A DNA stretch of 64,000 nucleotides, taken from the NCBI GenBank assembly GCA_034509755.1, contig CM067553.1:47186110-47250109 (forward strand), given 5' to 3'. This document shows, in pieces, positions 34,343 through 45,038 of this stretch. The translations under genes were made by a program, and so were the position numbers. The notes under the pieces are model-generated. The model did no database searches. It worked only from the letters and a program-made list of their open reading frames with translations, and was not told where the DNA came from. Source of the DNA: Anisodus tanguticus (taxonomy: Eukaryota; Streptophyta; Magnoliopsida; Solanales; Solanaceae). Numbering within the stretch: position 1 is the stretch's first letter; every line of letters starts with the position of its first letter.

Positions 34343-37300
34343 TTGAAATGTATCATGATCGGATTTGGACTCAACAAAATGTAATTTATGTATAATTGTA
34401 ATTATGATATTAGTCTTGTACTAGAAACAATGTATTAGAATTAGAATAGAAAAAGGTAGAATTACTTTTCTATATTGTCCATATTTAGGAATTGTATATT
34501 TGTACATATACCTCTCATTATCAATGAAAATAATCAAGGGATTATTTCTTTCATGGTATTAAAAGTCTAGGGCTAAAATACACACTCTCCAACACTTTCG
34601 TTGGCCCTTATTTTCTCGATTTTCGTGCCTCCTCTCGGATTTCGTGCAAATATTTTCTCCTCCTCTATTCTCAATTTTTCTTCCAAATCCCTCATTCACA
34701 TATTGTTCTTTTGTTATGTCTACGTCAAAGAACATGTTTCATCCCGCCCTTGCAGTTTCCAACATCAAGAACCACATCCCTATTGTTCTTGAAATGAAAA
34801 ACGTCCAATACGCGATGTGGGCGGAATTATTCAAATGTCACGCACGCTCGCATCAAGTCCTCCATCACATAATCCTCTCGGTACCTGGCGTGGAGAAGGT
34901 GCCTACCCCTGAGGATAATCCTATGTTATGGACAACCCTTGATGCTACCGTTCTCCAGTGGATTTATTCCACTATCTCTACAGACCCCTTACAAACGATT
35001 ATTGAACCCGACGCTACGGAAATGGACACTTGGAATAGGGTGCATGATATATTCCAAGATAACAAGAATTCTCGTTCTGTCACCCTTGAGCATGAGCTTT
35101 CCCATGTTAACATGGAAGATTTTCCTAACGTCTCGGCCTATTGTAAAAGGCTGAAAGAATTTGCGGACCAACTCTGCAACGTTGGTGCGCCCGTTACCAA
35201 TGATTGTTTTGTTCTTCAATGGTTGCAGGCCTATCTAAGGCCTATAATGGCGTTGGAACACTACTTCGTCAGAATAATCCTTTACCACCGTTTTATCAGG
35301 CCCGTTCCATGCTCACGTTGAAAGAGGTCGGCTTGGCTAAAAAGGCAGCTACCGGAGCAAATTCCGTCATGATAATGGCCACGTCAGACAATCCTCACTC
35401 ATTCTCCAAATATTCTGGCCAAAACCATAATAATGGTGGCGGCAAAAAGGGTCAAAATCATAAAAATAATAGCAAGAACCGCGGCGGCAATCGTGGTGGT
35501 ACTGGAAATTGGAACAGTGGTGGTAGAAATAATGGTGGTCGAAACAATGGGCCATAGACCAACTGGTAGCAGCCGTGGGCCTACTAGCCATGGGGCTGGG
35601 CTAGTGGCCAGTGACCCAACTACCCTTACACACCGTCACTAATTCCCGGGAACTAGGCCCAATTCCAAAATTCTTCCAGGCCCAGTTTCCCAGTCCAGCA
35701 TTCCAGTTCCGGTTCCAGTTCTCGCCCTGCTGGGTCATAGCAGCAGGCTGGCCTGCTAGGGCCTCGGCCTCCGCAGGCCTTCACTACAGCGGGCCCAGCT
35801 TCGGTCCCAACACTTATGGATATTGAGCCCGCAATGCATACACTCGTATTAAATCCCCCGGACGCAAATTGGTGTATGGACATTGGTACCACTTCTCACA
35901 TGACATCCGCACCAGGTACTCTTTCTTCTTATTTCAATTTGAGCAACAGTCGTGGTATAACTGTTGGTAATGGTCATTCAATTCCAATTCATGATTATGG
36001 TCACACAAATTTGTCTCCTCCACATTCACCTCTTGTCTTAAAAAATGTTCTTCATGCCCCTCACTTAATTAAAAATTTGGTGTCTGTCTGAAAATTCACC
36101 ATTGATAATTGGATGTCTGTTAATTTTGACCCATTTGGATTCTCTGTGAAGGATTTTAAGACAGGGATACCTATAATGAGATGCAATTGTAGGGGAGAAC
36201 TTTATCCACTCATCACCACAACCATTTCCACAAGTCAAGCCATACCTTCCACGTTTGCCGCTCTTGCTCCTTACTTGTGGTATGCACGTTTGAGTCACCC
36301 GGGGCCATCTATTATTTCTTCTCTGCATAAAATTAATTTTATTGATTATAAGGGTACGCGTAGTACTCCACTTTGTCCTTCTTGTCCATTATAAAAACAT
36401 GTTCGATTACCGTTTGTAGCCTCTACTTCTCGTACGATTATGCCGTTTGACATTATTCTCTGGGTTATCGCGATTATGTCTTATTCTTGGATGACTATTC
36501 TAACTTTTTGTGGACCTTTCCCTTATCCAAAAAGTCTCAAGTTTTTCCCACTTTCTTAAACTTTAGAGCATTCGTCGATACCCAATTCGAACGGAAAATT
36601 AAAAATATTCAATGTAATAATGGCAGGAAATATGATAATGGGCACATTTCGGGATTTTTGTGACACTCATGGCATATCTTTTCGGTTTTCTTGTCCACAT
36701 ACGTCCTCTCAAAATGGGAAGGCCTAAAGAAAAATTCTTACCATTAATAATATTGTCCGAACCTTGCTAGCCCATGCTTCATTACCTCCTTCTTTTTGGC
36801 ATCACGCTTTACAAATGGCTACATATCTACTTAACATCCTCCCTAACCAAGACTTAGCATATCAATCCCCACTTAAAATTCTATACAATAAAGATCCTTA
36901 GTATTCTCATCTTAGGGTGTTTGGGTGTTTATGCTATCCACTTTTCCTGTCTACTACAATTAACAAACTTCAAGCTTGTTCAACCGCTTGTGTGTTTTTG
37001 GGTTATCCATCTAATCATTGTGTTTACAAATGTTTAGATTTATCCTCTAATAAAATCATAATTAGTCACCGTGTTATTTTTTATGAAACCCAAATTTCAT
37101 TTGCTAAATTGCGTAGTTCGGTGTCTAGTTCATATAAATTTTTGGATGATGGGATCTCACCGTATATTCTCCACCATTTATCCGAGATGTCTTGTGACCC
37201 AAATCCGCCAGCAGGACCATTGCCTGCTGACCCATAAAATCCCGTTCCAACGTCAACTCGGCCAGTAGGTCCACTGCCTGCTAGCCCAACTCATCTCGAC

Positions 37301-37430
37301 CTTGGTCCCAGATCTCAGCCCAGTCCTTTTTTCGGTGATGATCCAAGATCACGACCCACTTCCAGAACTGTTCCATCTTCAGTTTCTCGGTCAGTTATTG
37401 GGTCAGCCCAGTCTTAATTTTTTTAAGTGG
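34343..37430 (+). mobile_element. Truncated Copia (Copia-2): LTR, gag, protease, integrase
   Basis: The LTR ends at 34553 (GGGATTATTTCTTTCA), followed by a worn primer site TGGTATTAAAAG; the LTR start near 34343 is approximate. Gag starts at 34716 (MSTSKNMFHPALAVSNIKNH) with DTWNRVHDIFQDNKNSRS, frameshifted at about 35220. The protease site reads CMDIGTTSHM, with DTG changed to DIG. Integrase pieces run to about 37240 (QNGKA motif followed by a stop, then CLCYP and SHRVIFYET). Reverse transcriptase, RNase H and the 3' LTR are absent, so it is 3'-truncated and dead. Confidence 0.85.
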
Positions 37431-37540
37431 GCCTAAAATTCAAGACCATCCTTGTAATCATTCTTGCAAATTCATCTGCTAAAATCTCACATCAGTAGTT
37501 AAAAGTCAAGCCATCTTTTCATCATAACCCATATAGTTTT

Positions 37541-37566
37541 CTCTCAAATATAACTATATTTGAGAG
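37541..37566. repeat. Perfect 12-bp hairpin
   Basis: CTCTCAAATATA, two bases, then TATATTTGAGAG. The inverted copy at 62280 keeps only part of it. Confidence 0.7.
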
Positions 37567-37590
37567 TTGGAGTTATATAAGGAATGCAAC

Positions 37591-38316
37591 TAGGGGTGGG
37601 CAAAAAACTCGGAGAACCGAAAAAACCGAATCGAACCGAAATTCGGTTATGTTTTTTCTCGGTTTTTTTATTTTTTGAAAAACCGATCCGAATCAGGATT
37701 TAGTGATTCGGTTCGGTTTTTTAATTTTGGATATGAACCGAATAAAAAAAATTGAATTAAATATATAATTATTCTTATTTTTTATTTTAGGCTACTACTA
37801 TCTCTTGAATCATAGCAATTGAAGTCAATCTATGAAGCTTTTATGGAAGTCGAATGCGGCATGAACTTGATTAACATATCACAGAAGCATTGACATAAAA
37901 TGTAGGGAGAGAAAGTAGTTGTAAATTGGTAAAACTTTAAATGGTCATAACTCTGCGCTTGGATGTCCGTTTTCCCAATCAATTTGTGTTTTCCCCCAAA
38001 TCGGTTTCTAATTTTCCTTTTTCTTTAGTAAACATCTCACGATACACAATAGATTTTAACGTCGAAATTTCATGGTAGTGTAGGTGTGAATGTCAATTTC
38101 AGTTTTGGAAATTCATTTTTTTTTTTAAATAAAAAATTCCTCGACCCAGCCCACTAGAAAAAACTGATATAATCCGATACGTTCGGCGATATAAACCGAA
38201 CATATCATTTTTATTTTTTTTAAAAGTTGTATTCGTTTTGTTTTAAAAAAAGATTTTTATTCGGTTCATATTTTTCGGATACAAAACCGAACCGAACCGA
38301 TATACGCCCACCCCTA
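37591..38316. mobile_element. Non-autonomous hAT element, 726 bp
   Basis: Ends are TAGGGGTGGGC and its exact complement GCCCACCCCTA. The 8-bp target duplication AATGCAAC is perfect (37583-37590 and 38317-38324), which places it in the hAT superfamily. The interior is rich in CGGTTCGGTT-type motifs near both ends and has no transposase frame. The inverted paralogous locus near 62265 has the single, unfilled target. Confidence 0.92.
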
Positions 38317-39316
38317 AATGCAACATGAAAGGTTATGATGCATTGATGATGGTATTTGGTGCAAAGGAATTTTTCAAGTTGTTTTAACAGACTTTCTTGT
38401 ACCACATTGTTATCTTAAAACACTTTCTATTTAGTTGCTAAAAGATAAAGAGTGTACTTTTTTAATGAGATTGAGTTCCACAAAAATGCTGGTTAGAAAA
38501 TTGGTATTTGATGTTATTCTATCTACATCCACTACAAGGAAAAGGACCTACGGTGACAGTCAGAGTGTGATAATTTATTCAACTTTCACATAGTGTGACA
38601 GTTTTTCCCTTGACTTCTTGGTCAACAGACACTTATGACATCTGTGTGACAGGTATTTAAACTGTCATAAAATTATGACAGTCATATGATGGGTATTTGA
38701 ACCGTCACATGTTGTGTGACGGTTTTATAGAGTTGACCCATTTTGTTTTGAGTTGACCCGACCCAACACGTAAAAGCCGACCCATACCCGATTTATGCTA
38801 AGTTGAACCCATCGATTAGGTCGAACTTCCAGAGCTTTATTCTTCGTTCCATCTTGTAACCCATCGATAAAATTCCTTTCTTCTTCGTTCCATCTGAGCT
38901 GCTAACCCATCAATTTCGTTCCATCTGTTTCTTGCATGTCATCGTTTTGGTTCTGAGCTGCTAACCTAGCATTCTTCGCCCGTTGTTTTCAGCCTACTGT
39001 GTTAGGGTATTGAAGCTTGCTAAAAAAAATCGCAATGTGCACAAGAAGGTTACATTGATGTTAAATATCAGTTTTTATCAAGTCTAAATTCGTTCTTAGC
39101 TGCTGCAAACCGAAATCTGAGCCCTAAAATAGTTCTGAGCCCTAAAATCGGTGTTGGAAATATAGAAGTTGTTTTGCTGGTTTCGTTGCTGAGCTACATT
39201 ATGTTTACTTTTAAATTAAAAAATCTGCATTGGTATATTTTTTTTAAATGTGGTTGAATGATATGTGTGCATGCCTTTTGTTGTGTGTCAGGTGTTGTTC
39301 TTATAACTGTTCGTTG

Positions 39317-40725
39317 ATGGATAAGTCTTGGATGTCATGTTCTCGATTATCACATAAATATGATAAAAGGGTTAAGAAATTTTTACAATTTATTGTAGAC
39401 AATAGTGTGATTAGGTGTCCTTGCACTCAATGTGGAAATTTGTCTTTTCACTCAGTGAAAGTTGTATCTGAACATTTATTCTTTCATGGGATATATAGTG
39501 AATATAAAATCTGGTTTTGGTATGGGGAAAGGTCTGGAAATATGGACTCTAGAATAAGTGACAAGTTTGAGTCTAACTACAATGATGGGGACACTATAGA
39601 TATGGTTATTGATGCTTTTAATAACTGTGTCGATAACAAAGCTTTTAAAGAGCTTCTTGAAGACACATAGAAACCTGTATATCCAGGATGCACAAATTTC
39701 ACTAAGTTAGGTGCTCTAGTTAAACTTTTTAATATCAAGGGTAAGTTTGATTTATCTGACAAAAAATTTCTGAGATATTGAATCTTATATCTCAGATTTT
39801 GTCTGAGGGAAATGAATTGCCTGTGTCTTTTTATGATGCTAAGAAAACAATGACTGCTTTAGGGTTAGAGTATATTAAAATTCATTCATGCCCTAATGAT
39901 TGCATACTTTATATAAAACAGTATGAAAAACTGGAAAATGCCCTACATGTTCTGTTTCAAGATGGAAAACTGGAAACAGTATGAAAAGTAGGATCCTCCC
40001 CTACTTTGTTGCTTGGCTTAAGAATAAGATTAAAATATATCATAATCATATAGTTACATTATGGTTCTCATTTTTTATTTTAGTTTGTATGTTATTGATT
40101 ATGAATTGCTTTCTTAGGTTTATGAATTAATACGCAATGGTGTTGAAGTTTCAGAAACTTTGCTTTGGTTGTCTCATGGTCCTTCTCCCATTGTTTACAA
40201 ACATTTTGGATATGATGTGAATGGATATCATTTTCAAACATGTGAGCAAGACGCAATTCGAAAGACTCGAAATAGTGGTGTAACTATTATTGCTTCAACC
40301 ATGCAAGTTGCGAGTTCTAAGGATCAAAATCCTAAAACTCGTGACATGAAATTTTACGTAGTTATAGATCAGATTTGGGATATCAATTACAATATGTTTA
40401 GAGTTGCAATTTTCAAGTGTGATTGGGTAGAGAATGCTGGTGGTGTCATATCAAAAGATGAGCTTGGATGCACACTTGTAAATGTCAAATGATCAGGCCA
40501 TAAGTCAGAACCATTCATTTTGACTTCGCAGGCAACACATGTGTTTTACGTATCTGATCCAAGTGGTGAAAAGTGGTTTGTAGTGTGTTGTATGCCGAAT
40601 AAAGGTACTGATAATGATATAGAAAATGTGATGGATCATGCTCCCATTGCAAATGAATTACCTGTGAATGATGATGACGACTTTGGTGTATACATAGGAG
40701 ATGAAAAAGATGAAATTTGGGTGTA
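39317..40725 (+). pseudogene. CACTA TNP2 transposase remains
   Basis: Starts MDKSWMSCSRLSHKYDKRVK with a CPCTQCGN motif and HLFFHGIYSEYKIW, the transposase-associated domain found at the start of plant TNP2 proteins. After an in-frame TAG (39668-39670) and a frame change it continues as LPVSFYDAKKTMTALGLEY and KIHSCPNDCILY, the entry to the main transposase domain, which then stops at about 39984. After roughly 130 bp it resumes far downstream in the family protein: WLSHGPSPIVYKHFGYDVNG, FYVVIDQIWDINY, FKCDWVENAGGV (a DUF4216-type region), TGA at 40491-40493, then HVFYVSDPSGEKWFVV. The catalytic core is therefore deleted and the rest is dead. Confidence 0.85.
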
Positions 40726-40766
40726 ATTAATTGTGCATGTTTCGGTGTAAGTTTATTCAGTTTTTG

Positions 40767-40890
40767 ATGTTTTGACTTGGTTATGATCAGTAATGAATCA
40801 TATTTGCTGTTTTGACTTGATTATGATCAATTATAAATCATTTTTGCTGTTTTGACTTGATTATGATCAATTATAAATCATTTTTGCAGT
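40767..40890 (+). repeat. 40-bp tandem repeat in CACTA intron
   Basis: TTTGACTTGATTATGATCAA recurs at 40771, 40811, 40851 and, shortened, 40891: period 40. The unit end TTTTTGCTG becomes TTTTTGCAG in the last copy, making the acceptor used before the next reading frame. Confidence 0.85.
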
Positions 40891-41552
40891 TTTGACATAG
40901 ATAAGAAGAAGAGTAAAAAGGAAGATTCATATTGTAACAATGATGATGACCAACTGTCAGATGGTGTATCTGATGAAAATGAAGAGCATGATGCTGCTCT
41001 AGAGCAATGCAAACTTAAACTCATTCCTATTTTTTCTAGTGGAGAAAATTCAGAAAAATCCGAAGATGATGGAGAAGATACAAGTGATGGAGATAAACCA
41101 GAGGATAGCATCCATAGTAGAGGTGCTTCTATTGACCATAAACATAATATGAAAAGAAAAAGATGTGGAAGAATTGTGGTTAGGTACAATAAGTTGGGGA
41201 TTCCAATAGGCGAATCAGACAATGATTTATGCACTCATTTAGGAGTTTTGGCCCGCACAATAGTGTCTATACTTCATGATGATTGACGGTTGGTTCCGGA
41301 AGAAGAAAAAGATAGCCTTTGGGAATCTGTTAAGGTAAGTTCATAATGTGTTTGATTACTTGTATCTCTTCTTCTCTTCACCTTCAATCTATTCTTCTCT
41401 TCACTTTATTGTTTCTGGTGGGCTGATTGTAGAAACTGGTGATTGGTAACTGATAAGGGGCTGAAAAAATTGTGTAAATGTCATTGCAGGTACATTTTGT
41501 GATTCATCCGCGAAGTAAGAAGCAAATTCTACAAGGAATTGGACATATGTTC
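40890..41552 (+). pseudogene. CACTA second gene, TNPA/Ptta-like
   Basis: Exons 40890-41334 and 41490 to about 41552. The first is strongly acidic (SDENEEHD, SEDDGEDTSDGD), then a basic patch KRKRCGR and GIPIGESDNDLCTHLGVLAR, similar to plant Ptta/En-Spm accessory transposase. The motif DDWR reads DD, stop, R (TGA at 41284-41286), followed by VPEEEKDSLWESVK and, after the intron, VIHPRSKKQILQGIG. The nonsense codon and loss of the 3' end make it a pseudogene. Confidence 0.75.
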
Positions 41553-41787
41553 CGTCTTTGGTTAAACATTAAAAAGATTAAAACCTCTACTTTAATCATT
41601 GTAATTGCAAAGGTTTGTCGAGATTGAACTAGTAAAATTAAGATATGTGTCATATATTTATCGGTTTGATGTAAATATTGACTATGGATAAGTTTTTGAT
41701 AAAGTATCTCCTTTATTTTTGAATTCTCATTGTATAAATACATTTCCATGGAAAGAAAAAAAGCCTTTACACCATATACTACCATCA

Positions 41788-42051
41788 CTACAGGGAAATG
41801 TAGAATTGACAACAAAATTTTAGCAACAATAAATATATTATTGCTAAAAACGTAAATGGAAATAAAACTTTAAAATATTGTTGCTAAAAACATAAATAGC
41901 AACAACTTATTTTTGCGAAAACTTTTCGCATCAGAGGTTATTGCAACGGCATGCAATAATTTTTGTTGTTGTGAAAAATACTTTTAGCAATTACAATATC
42001 CAACATATGACAGTAAACACATGTTGTCGACAAATGTCTTTCTCCTTGTAT
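41788..42051. mobile_element. CACTA-like MITE, 264 bp
   Basis: The left end CACTACAGGGAAATGTAGAA and the complement of the right end CAATACAAGGAGAAAGACAT form an imperfect terminal repeat, with GACAACA following in both. The interior is largely self-complementary (GCAACAA/TTGTTGC). No frame. Probably a short derivative of a CACTA family different from the one at 38530. Confidence 0.6.
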
Positions 42052-42160
42052 TGCGTTTGTAAAAGGTCAATTGTCTACTGAGTTTTCATCCATACAATCC
42101 ATGTCTTTTAAGAATTTTCCCTTTATAAAAAAAAATTGTTGAAAACACGCAACTATTATA

Positions 42161-42424
42161 CTCCCTCAGTCTCATATTACTTGGACACTTTCCTTTTTAC
42201 ACGCCTCTTAAAACTTCGTAAATAAGAAGAAAATTTTTACTACACTACTCTTATCTCTCTCCAATTAATTGCACTATAATCAATATTTGTTACTTTAAAA
42301 AACAATTAATGTTAAGGACAAGTAGGAAAAATTTATTTAATTCTATCTTATTTTCAAAAAATTGTCAAGTAATTTAGGACAAATATTTTCACTAATATGA
42401 CCAAGTAATATGGGACGGATGGAG
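42161..42424. mobile_element. Stowaway MITE, 264 bp
   Basis: Inverted ends CTCCCTCAGTCTCATATTAC and the complement of GTAATATGGGACGGATGGAG, with TA on both sides (42159-42160 and 42425-42426). Clear TA-target MITE. Confidence 0.9.
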
Positions 42425-42587
42425 TAACTAAGTTTATGCTTACCCAACAAGCAAGAGATTTCATGAAACAACAAAATAAAAGTACCAAACACAGTTGTCA
42501 ATCTCTTGTTTTGGTCCTTTTAACACCCGTATGTTAAGCATTTCTTTTCTAATTAAGTTTATTATGCTTTACACAAATTGCTAATAT

Positions 42588-44795
42588 TGAAAGAGGATAA
42601 TTCCTTGATGATTTTATTAGCTTAATTGGCTTATATACATGAGGTACAAAGTAATTCTAGGATATAATTATGGAAAGCCCGTTCAATAACCTCTGTTGCA
42701 TACTTCATCTGAGATAGGAATAGACCACATGCATGACGAGTGACAACTATACTCAGAAAATAACTCAATGGCCTCAAGTCTTTCATAGAAAATTCCGAGC
42801 TGAGAAGGGATATGATAGACTTGCCAAGTGCATCAGAGGAAGCCATCAAGATAATATCATCCACATACAGAAGAATGTAGGCCATAGAAGTACCTTGACT
42901 ATATATGAATAGAGAATGATCATACTTGCTATGAGAAAAACTCGAGTAGAAACATAATCTGCAAATCTCTTGTACCAGGCCAGAGGGGCCTGTTTTAGCC
43001 CATACAAAGATTTCTTCAGCAAGCACACATGATTAGGATGATATGGGTCCCTAAAACCCAAGGGTTGATGCATGTATACCGTCTTCTTGAGTTATTCATG
43101 TAAGAAAGCATTTTTCATGTCCAGTTAATGAATGAGTCATGCTTTTGAGAGAGCTATACTGATAACAGTGCGAATAGTTTCTGGTTTGACTACCGGACTA
43201 AAAGTATCTCCATAATCCACGCCAACCTGTTGAGTTTTTCCATTACCTACTAGACGGGCCTTATGCCTCTCAAAAAGCCCATCAGATTTTTCTTTGAGTA
43301 AAAATCCACATATAACGAATTACATTAACATCAGATGGATGGGGCACCAACTCTCACGTCTTATTTTCAATGAGAGCATTATATTCATAGTCATTTTCCA
43401 ATTCGGGTCAAGAAGAGCAGACATTAAGTTACGTGGCAGATGGGATTTAGTATCATTAGAGTTGAGATTAAATTATCGCTTTGGTTTAAAATTCTATGTT
43501 GGCTGCGAGTAACCGGCCTTGGATCTAGAATAGGATTGGGGTGGAAGCGGTAGGCTGGCCCAATTCTGGGCTGGACTGACACGGCCCACAAACTAATGAA
43601 GAGGAAATGGGCTGGTAGGGCACTGGGATGCCACTCGCTAGGCCTTGCGATGTGGGATGTGGTTCGGGGCTGCCGAGATGGGTTTGCTGCTGGGGTGGGT
43701 TAGACTGAGCAGTGGGCTAGCTGGGCAACAGGCAGTGGCCCAGCAGGCACCTTCTGGGCCAGTTGCTACGGTTCGGTCTGGGCCAAATGGTGGACCACAT
43801 ATGGTGAAAGCCCATCATCCAAAAAACCATAAGAATGTGACGTTGGACTATGCAACTTAGCGAACGAAAATTGAGTTTCATAAAAAATAACATGGCGACT
43901 AATGATAATTTTATCAGAGGATAGATTATAGCATTTGTAACCACGATAATTAGATGGGTAACCCAAAAAGACACATGGGATAGATCGAACTTGAAGTTTA
44001 TTTATGATAGCGGAGGAAAAGAAAGGATAACATAAACACCCAAATACTCGAAGATGAGAATAAGAGGGGTCTTTTTGATAAAGAATTTTGAGCGGAGATT
44101 GGTAGGCTAATCCTTTGCTCGGGAGGATGTTGAGAAGGTAAGTTGTCATTTGTAATGCATGATGCCAAAATGAAGGGGTAATGATGCATGGGCTAGTAAT
44201 GTTCGAATAATGTTATTAATGGTTCGAATTTTTCTCTCGGCTTTCCCATTTTGTGATGAAATATGTGGACATAAGATACGGAAAGATAAATTATTAACCT
44301 TACAAAATTCCCAAAATGACCTATTATCAAATTTCCTTCCATTATCGCATTAAATGTTCTTAACCTCCCATTCAAATTGAGTACTGATGAATGCTCTAAA
44401 TGATAGAAATGTTGAATAAACTTGAGACTTTTTAGATAACGGAAATGTCCACAAAAAATTAAAGTAATCATCCAACAACAAAACATAATAACGGTGGCCC
44501 GAAGAGCTCAAAACGGGAGATGTCCAAAGATCACTATGGATAATATCAAATGGCAACATAGTACTAGAATTAGAAGTAATAAAAGGCAGTTTAACATGTT
44601 TCTCAAGAGGACACGAGGGAAAAATATTAGAACTACGAGTTCGATTACACTCAATAAATTTATTTTGTCTAAGGGAGACAAAAATAGATGTTTCCGGATG
44701 ACCCAAACATTCATGCCATAAAGAAGGTGCTAAAGCTGCAAAAGTTGAAGGTGTGGCTTGATTTGTGGAGATGGTGTTGGTGATGGGATAAAGAT
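42588..44795 (-). mobile_element. Copia fragment of the Copia-2 family (Copia-2B)
   Basis: On the minus strand: pre-integrase and integrase from about 44795 (GHPETSIF, then DIIHSDLWTSPVLSSSGHRY) through SLPQNGKA-like and NILPSKGLAYQSPLKILYQK (44149-43766), the start of reverse transcriptase with KSLYGLKQAPLAWYKRF and LLYVDDIILMAS (43073-42631), and the last part of the 3' LTR (42588 to about 42660, complement ending AAGGAATTATCCTCTTTCA). Missing are gag, protease, RNase H and most of both LTRs. Multiple frame breaks. Confidence 0.8.
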
Positions 44796-44873
44796 CTAAT
44801 TAAATATGAACAATCAATATTTCATATGTGATTAAAAAGATCAAAGCAACGAAATATATTACTTGGTTAAAAC
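44796..44873. other. Short single-copy flank between two Copia elements
   Basis: Reverse of about 61384-61430 with a short length difference: AATATGAACAATCAATATT and AAAGCAACGAAATATATTAC. It ends in AAAAC (44869-44873), the target duplication of Copia-3. Confidence 0.75.
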
Positions 44874-45038
44874 TATAGAATAGTGTAAATCTCCTTGAGT
44901 GGAGTCTTCTCATTAATACAATATATATAGTGTATACAATATTAATCATAATTGAATGAGAATATCTACTTTGCATAATTATATTAATGTACTAATTACA
45001 TAATATACGGAGAATATATATAAATATATTCGTTATCA
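44874..45038 (-). repeat. Copia-3 3' LTR
   Basis: 165 bp, pairs with 49560-49724. An inner purine tract on the minus strand (GACTGAGGGG) adjoins it. Confidence 0.93.

Larger units (their letters stand above)
38530..41552 (+). mobile_element. CACTA (En/Spm) transposon, internally deleted, right end lost
   Basis: Left terminus CACTACAAGGAAAAGG, preceded by ATC, with subterminal GTGACAGT/CTGTCA-type repeats to about 38730. Inside are remains of a TNP2-type transposase (39317-40725) and a second TNPA/Ptta-like gene (40890-41552). The transposase catalytic middle is missing. No right terminus is seen: at about 41552 the sequence joins DNA also present at the 61.4-62.3 kb locus, so the right end and some flank were deleted. 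Confidence 0.85.

Noticed and set aside
38746..39250. Possible leader gene at the CACTA left side
   Set aside because: Only subterminal repeats and non-coding leader are visible before MDKSWM at 39317.
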